NCBI RefSeq assembly: GCF_900100085.1
Contig: NZ_FNEJ01000019.1
Location: 1 to 64,000, forward strand
Direction of reading: 5' to 3'
Source of the DNA: Salipiger marinus
GTDB lineage: Bacteria; Pseudomonadota; Alphaproteobacteria; Rhodobacterales; Rhodobacteraceae
DNA: 64,000 nt
The notes under the pieces are model-generated. The model searched no databases and was not told where the DNA came from. It saw nothing but the letters and a program-made list of their open reading frames with translations. Position 1 is the first letter of the stretch, and every line of letters begins with the position of its first letter. The translations under genes were made by a program, and so were the position numbers. Below are positions 34,677 through 42,952 of this stretch, piece by piece.

Positions 34677-35594
34677 TCAGCCGACGCGCAGGCGCGGATC
34701 CATCCACGCGTTGAGCAGGTCCGCCAGAAAGGTGAACAGGATGTAGAACATCGAGAAAACGAGGATCAGCGCCTGCATCACCGGCAGGTCATTGCGCGAG
34801 ATGCTTTCCCACGCCAGATACCCCGCCCCGTGCAGCGCAAAGATCGATTCCACCACGATGGAGCCGCCGAGCATGAAGCCCATCTGCACCGCCGCCAGCG
34901 AGATCACCGGGATGATGGCGTTGCGCAGCGCGTGCTTGAACAGGATCTTGCGGGTGTCGAGCCCCTTGGCGCGGGCGGTGCGGATGTAATCCGCCGACAG
35001 CACCTCCAGCATGCCCGCGCGGGTCAGGCGCATGATGGCGGGGGTGGCGTAATAGCCCAGCACCACGGTGGGCAGGATGAAATGTTTCCAGCTGGCCGAG
35101 CCCGAGGCGGGCACCAGCCCCAGCTTGATCGAAAACACCACGATCAGGATCAGCCCGAACCAGAAGGACGGGATCGCCTGACCCACCACCGACAGGAACA
35201 GCGCGGCGCGGTCGATCAGCGAATTGGGCCGCACCGCCGCCGCCACCCCCATGGGAATGGCAAGGATCAGCGCAAAGCTGATGGCCAGCGCCCCCAGCGT
35301 CACGGTGACGCCCAGCCGGTCGGTGACGATCTGCGTCACCGGCAGGTCGAAATACCATGACCGGCCCAGATCGCCGGTCAGCGCCCCGCCCAGCCAGTCG
35401 GCATATTGCACCAGCAGCGGCCGGTCGAAGCCGTATTGCGCGGTGATGGCGGCGATATCCACGGAGGAGGCGTTTTCGCCCGCGATGGCCACCGCCGGAT
35501 CGCCCGCCATATAAAGCAGGCCAAAGCTGATCGCGGACACGGTCAGTGCCACGCAGATCGCCAGCCCGAAACGTTTGAGAGTGAATAGCAGCAT
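34677..35594 (-). CDS. dipeptide-type ABC permease, DppB family (second system)
   Basis: 305 aa, six helices. FTLKRFGLAICVALTVSAIS is the first helix; GRSWYFDLPVTQIVTDRLG leads into the core and RTARAKGLDTRKILFKHALRN is the EAA loop. It pairs with the DppC-like subunit. The ATG at 35594 has AAGGG upstream; a start 24 bases earlier lacks a ribosome site. A 12-bp hairpin separates it from the binding-protein gene. Confidence 0.92.
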   Translation of the reverse strand: MLLFTLKRFGLAICVALTVSAISFGLLYMAGDPAVAIAGENASSVDIAAITAQYGFDRPLLVQYADWLGGALTGDLGRSWYFDLPVTQIVTDRLGVTVTLGALAISFALILAIPMGVAAAVRPNSLIDRAALFLSVVGQAIPSFWFGLILIVVFSIKLGLVPASGSASWKHFILPTVVLGYYATPAIMRLTRAGMLEVLSADYIRTARAKGLDTRKILFKHALRNAIIPVISLAAVQMGFMLGGSIVVESIFALHGAGYLAWESISRNDLPVMQALILVFSMFYILFTFLADLLNAWMDPRLRVG

Positions 35595-35641
35595 GTAAGG
35601 CGCCCTTTTGCCGGCCATGCGGGGCCGGGCATCCCGCGAAA

Positions 35642-35672
35642 CCGTGCCGGGCCGGAAGGCGGCCCGGCACGG
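35642..35672 (-). terminator. attenuator-like hairpin in the second ABC operon
   Basis: Perfect 12-bp stem CCGTGCCGGGCC/GGCCCGGCACGG with a 7-base loop, followed by TTT on the minus strand, six bases after the binding-protein stop. It is positioned like the hairpin at 19571 in the first ABC system. Confidence 0.6.
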
Positions 35673-35678
35673 ATCCGG

Positions 35679-37187
35679 TCATTTCCAGTCGAAGGCGAAG
35701 AAGCGCACGATCTCGTCGTCGGTGGGGGTATAGGCGATGTCCGGCCCCAGCACGTAGTTCACGTTGTAGGTGAACAGCGGCACCCAATAGGCTTCCTCGA
35801 CGATCTTGGTGAGCGCCTGCTTGTAATGCCCTGCGCGCTTTTCCTTGTCGGTGGTGGAATCCGCCTGCTGGATCCAGTCGATGATCTCGGGGTCGCGGGC
35901 ATCGTCCTGCGGGCCGCCGGTGAAGAATTCGGCGGTCATGGCCGAGGCATCGGCCACCGAATTGGAGCCCCATGTCAGGAAGGTCATCGGCACCTCGCCC
36001 TTGCGGTGCTGTTCGCGCAGGGCGGCGTATTGCATGTAATTGAGGTTGGTCTTGATCCCCACCGCATCCAGAAAGCCCATCATCGCCTCGGCATAGGGGC
36101 GGTCGCGATAGGCGTAGAAATCGATGGTGAACCCGTCGGCATAGCCCGCCTCGGCCAGCAGCGCCTTGGCCTTTTCGGGATCATACTCATAGCTCGGCAG
36201 ATCCTGCGCGCAGGCGGTCTGCACCGGGGCGCAGGCGCTGTCGACCACCTTGGAGCTGCCCTTCACCAGCGCGTCGAGGATCGTCTGGCGGTCGATGGCG
36301 TGATAGATCGCCTGCCGCACCCGCTTGTCGGTCAGCGGAGACTCCCCGGACCGGCCCGCCGCGTCCATGCTGATATAGCCCACGCGCATGGCGGGGGCGT
36401 TCACCACCTCGTAGCGGCCCATCGCCTCCAGCTTTTCGGCCTGATCGGCGGGGACGTTCCACAGGAAATCCAGCGTGCCGTTGAAGAATTCGGCGATCTG
36501 GGTGTTCACGTCGGGAATGGTGCGGATGTCGATGCGGCCGATGGCAGACGCGCCCTTGGGCCCGTCGAAATAGGCCTCGTTCGCCTCCAGCACAAAATGT
36601 TTGCCCGGATCCAGTTCTGCCACTTTCAGCGGGCCGGTGCCGATGGGGGCCACGCCCATGCCCTGCGGGCCGACTTCGGCATAATATTCGTCGGGATAGA
36701 TCGCGACGGGACCGGCAAGGAAATCCTCTGCCGCCGGGAAGGGCGCCTTGAGGATCAGCCGCACGGTGTGATCGTCGATCTTTTCGGCGCGCTCCATCCA
36801 CATGACATTGGCGAGGTTCTTCACGCCATTGTCAGGGTTGGTCACATAGTCGACGGTGTAGACCACGTCATCGGCGGTGAAGGCTTCGCCATTGTGGAAG
36901 GTCACGCCCTCGCGCAGCTTGAATTCGATGGTGGTGGGGTCGATCCATGTCCAGTCGGTGGCCAGATTGCCCTCATAGGCGCCGGTTTCGGGGTTGCGGT
37001 ACAGCAGCCCGTCCCAGATCGCATGGTTGAGCAGCAGGCCTTCGCGGGCGGTGTTGAAATAGACATCCGCCGTCTCGACCTCCTTGGAGAAGGCAAGATT
37101 GAGCGTGCCGCTGGCTTGATCGGCGTTGGCCATGCCCGCGCAAAGCGCAAGACAGGTGGATCCAAGCAGCATCCGTGCAGGGGTCAT
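35679..37187 (-). CDS. ABC substrate-binding protein, family 5 (second system)
   Basis: 502 aa. Signal peptide about 1-23 (MLLGSTCLALCAGMANA); a mature SBP_bac_5 fold with FKLREGVTFHNGEAFTADDV, PIGTGPLKVAELDPGKHFVL and KRVRQAIYHAIDRQTILDAL. It is first in the ten-gene operon and so defines its imported substrate, probably a peptide-like or gamma-glutamyl conjugate given the downstream hydrolases. The ATG at 37187 follows AGAGGAAA; longer in-frame starts extend into the promoter. A GntR-type palindrome lies 68 bases upstream. Confidence 0.93.
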   Translation of the reverse strand: MTPARMLLGSTCLALCAGMANADQASGTLNLAFSKEVETADVYFNTAREGLLLNHAIWDGLLYRNPETGAYEGNLATDWTWIDPTTIEFKLREGVTFHNGEAFTADDVVYTVDYVTNPDNGVKNLANVMWMERAEKIDDHTVRLILKAPFPAAEDFLAGPVAIYPDEYYAEVGPQGMGVAPIGTGPLKVAELDPGKHFVLEANEAYFDGPKGASAIGRIDIRTIPDVNTQIAEFFNGTLDFLWNVPADQAEKLEAMGRYEVVNAPAMRVGYISMDAAGRSGESPLTDKRVRQAIYHAIDRQTILDALVKGSSKVVDSACAPVQTACAQDLPSYEYDPEKAKALLAEAGYADGFTIDFYAYRDRPYAEAMMGFLDAVGIKTNLNYMQYAALREQHRKGEVPMTFLTWGSNSVADASAMTAEFFTGGPQDDARDPEIIDWIQQADSTTDKEKRAGHYKQALTKIVEEAYWVPLFTYNVNYVLGPDIAYTPTDDEIVRFFAFDWK

Positions 37188-37254
37188 CTTGGGATTTTCC
37201 TCTCTGTTACAGGCAGTTGGCTTGCCTTTGTGAGTTGCGTTATTTTTTCTATTT

Positions 37255-37264
37255 TTGTATACAA
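37255..37264. promoter_or_regulatory. GntR operator candidate TTGTATACAA
   Basis: Perfect 10-bp palindrome in the 113-base gap between the divergent binding-protein and gntR genes, in an AT-rich stretch. It matches the TNGTNNACNA pattern of FadR-type GntR proteins. A half-site-like TTGTATT follows within 20 bases. Confidence 0.65.
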
Positions 37265-37300
37265 TCACGATAGCGTTGTATTGGGTCAAGGAAAATCCTG

Positions 37301-37969
37301 ATGCCAGAGAAATCCCGCGCCGCTGACCGCATCTGCTCGGAAATTGAGCAGGCCATCGCGATGGGTGCGTATGAGGATGGCGAAAAGCTGAACGAGGTCG
37401 CGCTGGCCCGGCAGTTCGACGTGTCGCGCACGCCGCTGCGCGAGGCGCTGCAGAGCCTGCAGGCCATCGGGCTGGTCGAACTGATTCCCAATCGCGGCGC
37501 CTTCGTGCGGCGCCCGTCGATGACCCGGCTGGTGGAGATGTTCGAACTGATGGGCGAGATGGAGGCGCTGTGCGTGAAGCTTGCCACCAAGCGCATCACG
37601 CCCGCGCAGCGGCTGCGCCTGCAGGAGGCCGCGCGCGGCTGCGAGGAGGCGCTGTCAGAGGGCCGGGCGGATGACTATTACGCCGCCAACGGACGCCTGC
37701 ACGGGGTGATCTACGAGGCCTCGGGCAACGAGTTTCTGGCCGAGGAGACCCGGCGCCTGCTGCGGCGGCTGAGCCCGTTCCGGCGGCGGCAGCTGGATGT
37801 GACCGGGCGCCTGCGCGCCTCCATGGGCGAACATGCCGCGATCCTGGAGGCCATGGACCGGGGCGAGGCGGAGGCGGCGGCGGATCTGATGCGCGTGCAC
37901 ATCACCGCGCTCAGCCGCACCTACGACCAGTATATCGCCGCAGTCGGCCCGCGCGCCGAGGCGGGCTGA
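37301..37969 (+). CDS. GntR-family (FCD) transcriptional regulator
   Basis: 222 aa. N-terminal winged helix (about 8-72) with DGEKLNEVALARQFDVSRTP and LREALQSLQAIGLVELIPNRG, typical GntR. The C-terminal all-helical FCD domain has metal-type histidines (GRLHGVIYEASGN, MGEHAAILEAM, MRVHITAL). It is divergent from the ten-gene transport/hydrolase operon and probably represses it through the TTGTATACAA site, relieved by a carboxylic or amino acid ligand. Confidence 0.92.
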   Translation: MPEKSRAADRICSEIEQAIAMGAYEDGEKLNEVALARQFDVSRTPLREALQSLQAIGLVELIPNRGAFVRRPSMTRLVEMFELMGEMEALCVKLATKRITPAQRLRLQEAARGCEEALSEGRADDYYAANGRLHGVIYEASGNEFLAEETRRLLRRLSPFRRRQLDVTGRLRASMGEHAAILEAMDRGEAEAAADLMRVHITALSRTYDQYIAAVGPRAEAG

Positions 37970-38147
37970 CCCGCGCGCGGGCGGTAAAGGGGCCGGGGGC
38001 GCTGTCTGGCCGCCAAGTGCAGCGGTCAGGCGCCCTTTGATCCAAAGCCGCGCGATGGGTTTCGCCGACGAGCCTGCATCAGGCCGTTCACGCAGGCTCC
38101 GCACAGAAAATCCTTGCGTCTCGGTCGGTTACGGCGTTCCTGAAGGC

Positions 38148-39071
38148 ATGGGTAAGCTGGTCCTCTTGCATAAGGCCGACTCGATCTACGAGGACGAGCC
38201 GGACATCGTCTATGATTTTCCGCGCTCCTATCTCAGGGCAGTCGAGGAAGCGGTTGGTGACTGGATCGTCTATTACGAACCGGTCAAAGCCGGGCCGCGC
38301 GGTTATTTCGCGGTGGCGAAGATCGAGCGGGTGATCCCGAAACCGGGCGCCGCGGGCCGGTTTCTCGCCATGATCGAGCCCGGGAGCTTTCTTCCTTTCG
38401 ACCGTGAGGTGCCGCGGCTGGTCGAGGGGCGGCCGATGGAGGCGTCGCTGACCGAACCGGACGGAACGCCGAAGAAGGGTGGCGCCGTGCAGCTGGCCGT
38501 CAGACGCCTGCCTGACGCGGATTTCGCCCACATCGTCAACTTGGGGCTTCCTCAGGATCTGGAACGGATCGAGGCGACGCGCTACGACCCGCAGCCGGCA
38601 GAGTTTGACGATGGCGCCGAACTTTTCGAGCGACCGGTGCTTGAGCGGCTGACCCGGAGACCCTACCGCGACGTCGCGTTCCGCCGGAAGGTGCGGGACG
38701 CGTATGGCTATCGCTGCGCCATGTCCGGCCTGATGCTGCGCAATGGCGGCGGGCGGCCCGAGGTGCAGGCAGCGCATATCCGGCCCGTCGAGAGCCTGGG
38801 AAGCGATTCCGTGCGCAACGGGCTGGCGCTTTCGGGCACGCTGCACTGGATGTTCGACCGTGGCCTGATCTCGGTTGCAGCTGACTGCGAGACGATTCTC
38901 GTCTCTCACAACAAGGTGCCCGGTGATGTCGTGGGGCGGCTTCTGGCGCCCGGCGGCAAGCTTGTCAGGCCTGTGGATCCGCGAAACGCGCCGCACCCGG
39001 AGAACCTGCGCTGGCACCGCGAGAACATTTTCGGTCGGTCCTTGCCGGACGACGCCGCGCCGTTCGGGTAG
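38148..39071 (+). CDS. HNH nuclease with N-terminal PUA/EVE-like domain
   Basis: 307 aa. The N-terminal half (VLLHKADSIYEDEP, DFPRSYLRAVEEAVGDWIVY, GPRGYFAVAKIERV) looks like a small modified-base-reader-type module. The C-terminal part is an HNH nuclease (RDAYGYRCAMSGL, AAHIRPVESLGSDSVRNGLA, TLHWMFDRGL). Proteins of this make-up are annotated as restriction-like endonucleases, and a defence role is possible. No methyltransferase is adjacent. The start at 38148 matches the family opening (MGKLVLLHKAD); earlier in-frame starts add an unrelated stretch. Confidence 0.78.
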   Translation: MGKLVLLHKADSIYEDEPDIVYDFPRSYLRAVEEAVGDWIVYYEPVKAGPRGYFAVAKIERVIPKPGAAGRFLAMIEPGSFLPFDREVPRLVEGRPMEASLTEPDGTPKKGGAVQLAVRRLPDADFAHIVNLGLPQDLERIEATRYDPQPAEFDDGAELFERPVLERLTRRPYRDVAFRRKVRDAYGYRCAMSGLMLRNGGGRPEVQAAHIRPVESLGSDSVRNGLALSGTLHWMFDRGLISVAADCETILVSHNKVPGDVVGRLLAPGGKLVRPVDPRNAPHPENLRWHRENIFGRSLPDDAAPFG

Positions 39072-39109
39072 CCGTCCTTTGTCCCTGCGGCCCTTGGCCA
39101 CCGGACCCC

Positions 39110-39499
39110 CTAGTCACCTGATTTCCGGCGGGAGGAGGGCCGCTCTTGCAGCAGATCCAGCGCGTCGGAGTTTTGGCGGCCCCAGTCGTAAACCAGATCG
39201 ACCAAGCCAACGAAACGGTGTCCAAGCGAGGTCAGGCTGTATTCCACGGCTGGCGGAACCGTGCCCTTGACGTGGCGGTCGATCAGGCCGCTGCGCTCCA
39301 TCTCGCGCAGGGTCTGGACCAGCATCTTCTTGGAGATCCCGGGCAGGCTGCGATGCAGCACGCCGGTGCGCGCCCGCCCGTCATGAAGCGCATGGAGCGT
39401 GTGCAGGATCATGCTGGTCCATTTCGTCGAAAAGATCTCGAGCACGCGGCGCGGCGCGCAATCCTCGCGCCATTCCCGCTCGTCTGTGCCGGGTTGCAT
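39110..39499 (-). CDS. HxlR-family transcriptional regulator
   Basis: 129 aa winged-helix regulator. Conserved HxlR features are APRRVLEIFSTKWTSMILHTL, GISKKMLVQTLREMERSGLI and the VEYSLTSLGHRF wing. The usual N-terminal cysteine is present (DCAPRR). HxlR proteins often sense reactive electrophiles or quinones through this cysteine. It is divergent from an NAD(P)-dependent SDR gene, its probable target. The ATG at 39499 follows GAGGT. Confidence 0.9.
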   Translation of the reverse strand: MQPGTDEREWREDCAPRRVLEIFSTKWTSMILHTLHALHDGRARTGVLHRSLPGISKKMLVQTLREMERSGLIDRHVKGTVPPAVEYSLTSLGHRFVGLVDLVYDWGRQNSDALDLLQERPSSRRKSGD

Positions 39500-39599
39500 G
39501 GTGGTTACCTCATGGTGCCTATGTCCCAATTCGGTGCCGTCTACCCGAAGTGCCGGCTCGCGCCTAGATGTGGCGTGGAAAGACAAATTGGAGAGCGAG

Positions 39600-40667
39600 A
39601 TGACGAAACGCGCATTGGTGGTGGGCGCCACCGGCATTCAGGGAAGCGCCGTGGCCGAGCAACTTGTCGGCGATGGCTGGACGGTCTTCGGCCTTGCCCG
39701 GACGCCCGGAGAACAGGATGGCGTGACGCCAGTCGCGGCGGATCTGCTTGATCCTGACACCCTTGGCGCAGCCCTCGCGGGCATTGATCCCACGCATGTG
39801 TTCCTTACGACATGGCTGCGGAAAGACACCGAAGCCGAGAATATCCGGGTCAACGCCGCGATGGTCCGCAACCTGCTTGACGCGCTGCGCCCTGCGGGCT
39901 CTGTCGAACATGTAGCGCTGGTGACGGGCCTCAAGCATTACCTCGGCCCGTTCGAAGCTTATGGCAAAGGCACCCTGCCCAAGACGCCCTTCCGCGAGGA
40001 TCAGGGTCGGCTCGACGTGGCGAACTTCTATTACGCGCAGGAGGATGTGGTCTTCGCCGCCGCCAAACGCGACGGCTTCGGCTGGAGCGTCCACCGCCCG
40101 CATACCGTGATCGGAAAGGCGGTCGGCAACGCCATGAACATGGGCACGACGCTGGCGGTCTATGCCGCGATCTGCCGGGAAACCGGGCGCCCGTTCCGCT
40201 TCCCCGGGTCGAAGGTGCAATGGGAGAGCCTCACCGACATGACCGATGCGCGCCAGCTTGCAGCTCAGGCAGTCTGGGCTGCGGTCACCCCGGAGGCTCG
40301 CAACGAGGATTTCAACGTGGTCAACGGCGATGTCTTCCGCTGGAGCTGGATGTGGTCGCGCATCGCCGGCTGGTTCGGCATTGAGGCGGAGGAGTTCGAC
40401 GGCACCGAGCGTCCACTCGCAGAGCAGATGAAAGACGACGCGGAGGTCTGGTCCGACATGGCCGCCCGCCACGGCCTTGCCGAGGCCGACCTCGCCCGGC
40501 TCGTCTCGCCATGGCACACTGACGCCGATCTTGGCCGTCCGATCGAGGTGGTGACCGACATGTCGAAGAGCCGCCGGATGGGCTTTACCGGCTACGTCGC
40601 CACCGACGCCGCGTTTTTCGACCTCTTCGAACGCCTTCGGGCTGACAAGCTCATTCCGGCCAGCTGA
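39600..40667 (+). CDS. PRISE-like SDR oxidoreductase
   Basis: 355 aa short-chain dehydrogenase of the atypical kind related to progesterone 5-beta-reductase/iridoid synthase-like enzymes. The nucleotide motif VVGATGIQGSAVAEQL is at the N-terminus, TGLKHYLGPFEAYG carries the active-site lysine region, and DVANFYYAQEDVV the tyrosine. It is expected to reduce enones using NADPH. It is divergent from HxlR with a 100-base gap containing two direct GGTGCC repeats. GGAGAG lies upstream of the ATG. Confidence 0.82.
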   Translation: MTKRALVVGATGIQGSAVAEQLVGDGWTVFGLARTPGEQDGVTPVAADLLDPDTLGAALAGIDPTHVFLTTWLRKDTEAENIRVNAAMVRNLLDALRPAGSVEHVALVTGLKHYLGPFEAYGKGTLPKTPFREDQGRLDVANFYYAQEDVVFAAAKRDGFGWSVHRPHTVIGKAVGNAMNMGTTLAVYAAICRETGRPFRFPGSKVQWESLTDMTDARQLAAQAVWAAVTPEARNEDFNVVNGDVFRWSWMWSRIAGWFGIEAEEFDGTERPLAEQMKDDAEVWSDMAARHGLAEADLARLVSPWHTDADLGRPIEVVTDMSKSRRMGFTGYVATDAAFFDLFERLRADKLIPAS

Positions 40668-40681
40668 AACCGGTGTGTCCT

Positions 40682-40715
40682 GGCCACGGGGTCGGCATCG
40701 ACCGGCGCCGTGGCC
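40682..40715. terminator. bidirectional terminator-like hairpin between convergent SDR and lysR genes
   Basis: GGCCACGG with nested GGTCG-gcat-CGACC and closing CCGTGGCC: a 13-bp two-part stem between convergent genes, with no T-run. Confidence 0.5.
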
Positions 40716-40807
40716 TCGCGCCACGACCGGCTTTCATTCTGGCCCATGCCCGTCAGACGGAACTGAGTGACCTACGGCATACTGCGGCAGGCATGAAGGG
40801 CCGGGGT

Positions 40808-41773
40808 TCAGTGTTGCTGCGCTTCGGGTTCCGTGGGCGTGCGGACCGGCGGCTCTGGTCGGAGAGCGTAGTTGCGAAATTCCGCCTGCAGGAAGTCCAG
40901 GAAGGCCCGCACGGATGGGGTGCTTCTTCGGCTCTCCGGCCAGATCGCGGTGATCGCGCTGCGCTCGACGGCGAAGGCACCAAGCACGGGAACAAGCGTG
41001 CCACGCGCGACGTGGGGCGCAGCAAGGAGCGTCGAGGTCATGCCGATCCCCGCACCGGCAAGCAGCGCCTGGATCAGGGCATCGCTGGCATCGACCGTGA
41101 TCGCGGCCTCGGGCAGGATTTCGGTCGTGCGGTCGCTGGTCCGGAAGGGCCAGGGCATCAGCATCCCCGAACTCTGGTAGCGCAGCGCGACCGTCTCGTG
41201 CGCCTCGAGATCCGCGGGGCGGCGCGGCTCGCCGCGGGCGGCAAGGTAGTCGGGAGAGGCAAAGCAGCAGAGCGTCTGCACCGCCAGCTTCCGCGACAGC
41301 AGACGGGACTCTGCAAGCTCGCCGATCCTGACAGCGAGATCGACGCCTTCCTCGACCAGATCCACGAACCTGTCGCTCAGCCGCAGATCGAGGACAACAT
41401 TCGGGTACTGCGCGCGAAAGCGCGGAAGGGCCGGCGCAATCACGTGGATGCCGATCGGCAGGGGTGCCGCGATCCGCAGCCGCCCGACAGGCTCGGACCG
41501 GAGGGAACTGGCCGTCTGCTCGATATCCTCGGCCGCTTCGATCAGGCGCAGGGCACGCTGGTGCAGCTCCTGCCCTTCGGTCGTCAGGGCGATCGACCGT
41601 GTGGTGCGCGTGAAGAGCGCGATGCCCAGCTGGTCTTCCAGCCGCCGGACGCTCTTGCTGACCGCAGAGGGCGACACCGACAGCGACCGGGCAGCGGCAG
41701 AGTAGCTGCCGAGCGACGCCGTCCGGGCAAAGGCGATGAGGCCGGTCAAGCGCTCCAGTCCGATCTGTTCCAT
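40808..41773 (-). CDS. LysR-family transcriptional regulator
   Basis: 321 aa. N-terminal helix-turn-helix ([40 protein letters not shown]), then the LysR substrate-binding domain. It is divergent from an MDR oxidoreductase gene over a 96-base gap containing a perfect 17-bp palindrome. It resembles LysR proteins that control aldehyde/quinone reductases. The ATG at 41773 is preferred; a GTG 15 bases earlier is possible. Confidence 0.92.
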   Translation of the reverse strand: MEQIGLERLTGLIAFARTASLGSYSAAARSLSVSPSAVSKSVRRLEDQLGIALFTRTTRSIALTTEGQELHQRALRLIEAAEDIEQTASSLRSEPVGRLRIAAPLPIGIHVIAPALPRFRAQYPNVVLDLRLSDRFVDLVEEGVDLAVRIGELAESRLLSRKLAVQTLCCFASPDYLAARGEPRRPADLEAHETVALRYQSSGMLMPWPFRTSDRTTEILPEAAITVDASDALIQALLAGAGIGMTSTLLAAPHVARGTLVPVLGAFAVERSAITAIWPESRRSTPSVRAFLDFLQAEFRNYALRPEPPVRTPTEPEAQQH

Positions 41774-41797
41774 GAGGGCACAACTCAACTGACTTTC

Positions 41798-41814
41798 GGG
41801 TTTATTATAAACCC
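41798..41814. promoter_or_regulatory. 17-bp perfect palindrome, LysR operator candidate
   Basis: GGGTTTAT-t-ATAAACCC between lysR and the MDR gene. It is the only AT-rich part of the gap and contains TATAA, so it may overlap a -10 element. Confidence 0.65.
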
Positions 41815-41869
41815 AAGGCGAGGCGCGTATCTACCCGTCATCACAGACGGCCCTGAAAGGACCCCCAAG

Positions 41870-42886
41870 ATGACCGAAATGATGAAAGCCGTTCGCCAGC
41901 ATGCCTTTGGCGGACCCGAGGTCCTGTCCTACGAGGACGCCCCGATCCCCAGACCCGCCCGGGGCGAGATCCGCATCCGCGTTATGGCCGCGAGCCTCAA
42001 TCCTCCGGACTGGTATCTGCGGGACGGCTACCGCGCGCTCCCCCCGGAATGGCGGCCCGAGGGGGCGTTCCCCTTGATCCTCGGCACCGATGTCTCGGGC
42101 GTGGTCGATCTGGCCGGAGAGGGCGTGACCGGCTTCGCCCCCGGAGACGAGGTCTACGCCATGGTGCGCTTTCCCGATGCCCTCGTGGAGGGGGCTGGCG
42201 CGCATGCCGAATATGTCACCGTTCCTGCCAATCAGGTCGGCCACAAGCCGGCGGGGATCGGTCACCAGCACGCCGCCGGTGCGCCCATGTCCCTGCTGAC
42301 CGCCTGGCAGTTCCTGGTCGAGCTTGGGCATGACGCCGCGAACCCGTTCCAGCCGCAGGCCCATGCGCCGGTCCCGCTTGCGGGCAAGCGTGTTCTGGTC
42401 AACGGCGCCGCTGGCGGCGTCGGGCATCTGTCGCTTCAGATCGCCAAGTGGCGGGGCGCACATGTGATCGCGGTTGCCTCAAACCGGCACGGGGATCTTC
42501 TGCGCGGGCTCGGCGCGGACGAGGTCATCGACTATACGCAGGCGAAGCCCGAAGCGGTCTGCGCGGATCTGGATCTCGTGCTCGACTGTGTCGGCGGGGC
42601 CGCCGCTGCTCGGTTCCTGGGCTGCCTGAAGCCGGGCGGGGCGCTGTTCATCGTCAATCCGCTGGGATTCGACGGCCATGCCGAGGCGGACCGTCTTGGC
42701 GTGACCGTCTCCTCGACGCAGGTGCGCTCCAGCGGGGCCCAGCTTGATGCCGCGGCGCGTCTGCTGGACGACGGCACGCTCCACGTGGTGATCGACACCG
42801 CCTTCCCGCTTGCCGACGCGGCGCATGCCCACCTGCGCGCCGCCGAGGGGCATATTCAGGGCAAGATCGTCCTGAGCGTCGCCTGA
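41870..42886 (+). CDS. NADP-dependent MDR oxidoreductase (quinone reductase-like)
   Basis: 338 aa zinc-independent medium-chain dehydrogenase/reductase. The N-terminal GroES-like domain has MKAVRQHAFGGPEVLSYEDA and LGTDVSGVVDLAGEGVTGF; the Rossmann domain has VLVNGAAGGVGHLSLQIAK (NADPH site). The structural-zinc cysteines are absent. Likely substrates are quinones or unsaturated carbonyls. It is divergent from the LysR gene, which probably activates it. AAAGGA lies upstream of the ATG. Confidence 0.9.
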   Translation: MTEMMKAVRQHAFGGPEVLSYEDAPIPRPARGEIRIRVMAASLNPPDWYLRDGYRALPPEWRPEGAFPLILGTDVSGVVDLAGEGVTGFAPGDEVYAMVRFPDALVEGAGAHAEYVTVPANQVGHKPAGIGHQHAAGAPMSLLTAWQFLVELGHDAANPFQPQAHAPVPLAGKRVLVNGAAGGVGHLSLQIAKWRGAHVIAVASNRHGDLLRGLGADEVIDYTQAKPEAVCADLDLVLDCVGGAAAARFLGCLKPGGALFIVNPLGFDGHAEADRLGVTVSSTQVRSSGAQLDAAARLLDDGTLHVVIDTAFPLADAAHAHLRAAEGHIQGKIVLSVA

Positions 42887-42952
42887 CCGAAACGCGCCTC
42901 CGGGGCGAGGGGCAGGGCCCTTTCCCCGGAGGTCGAGCAAAGGAAATCCGCC

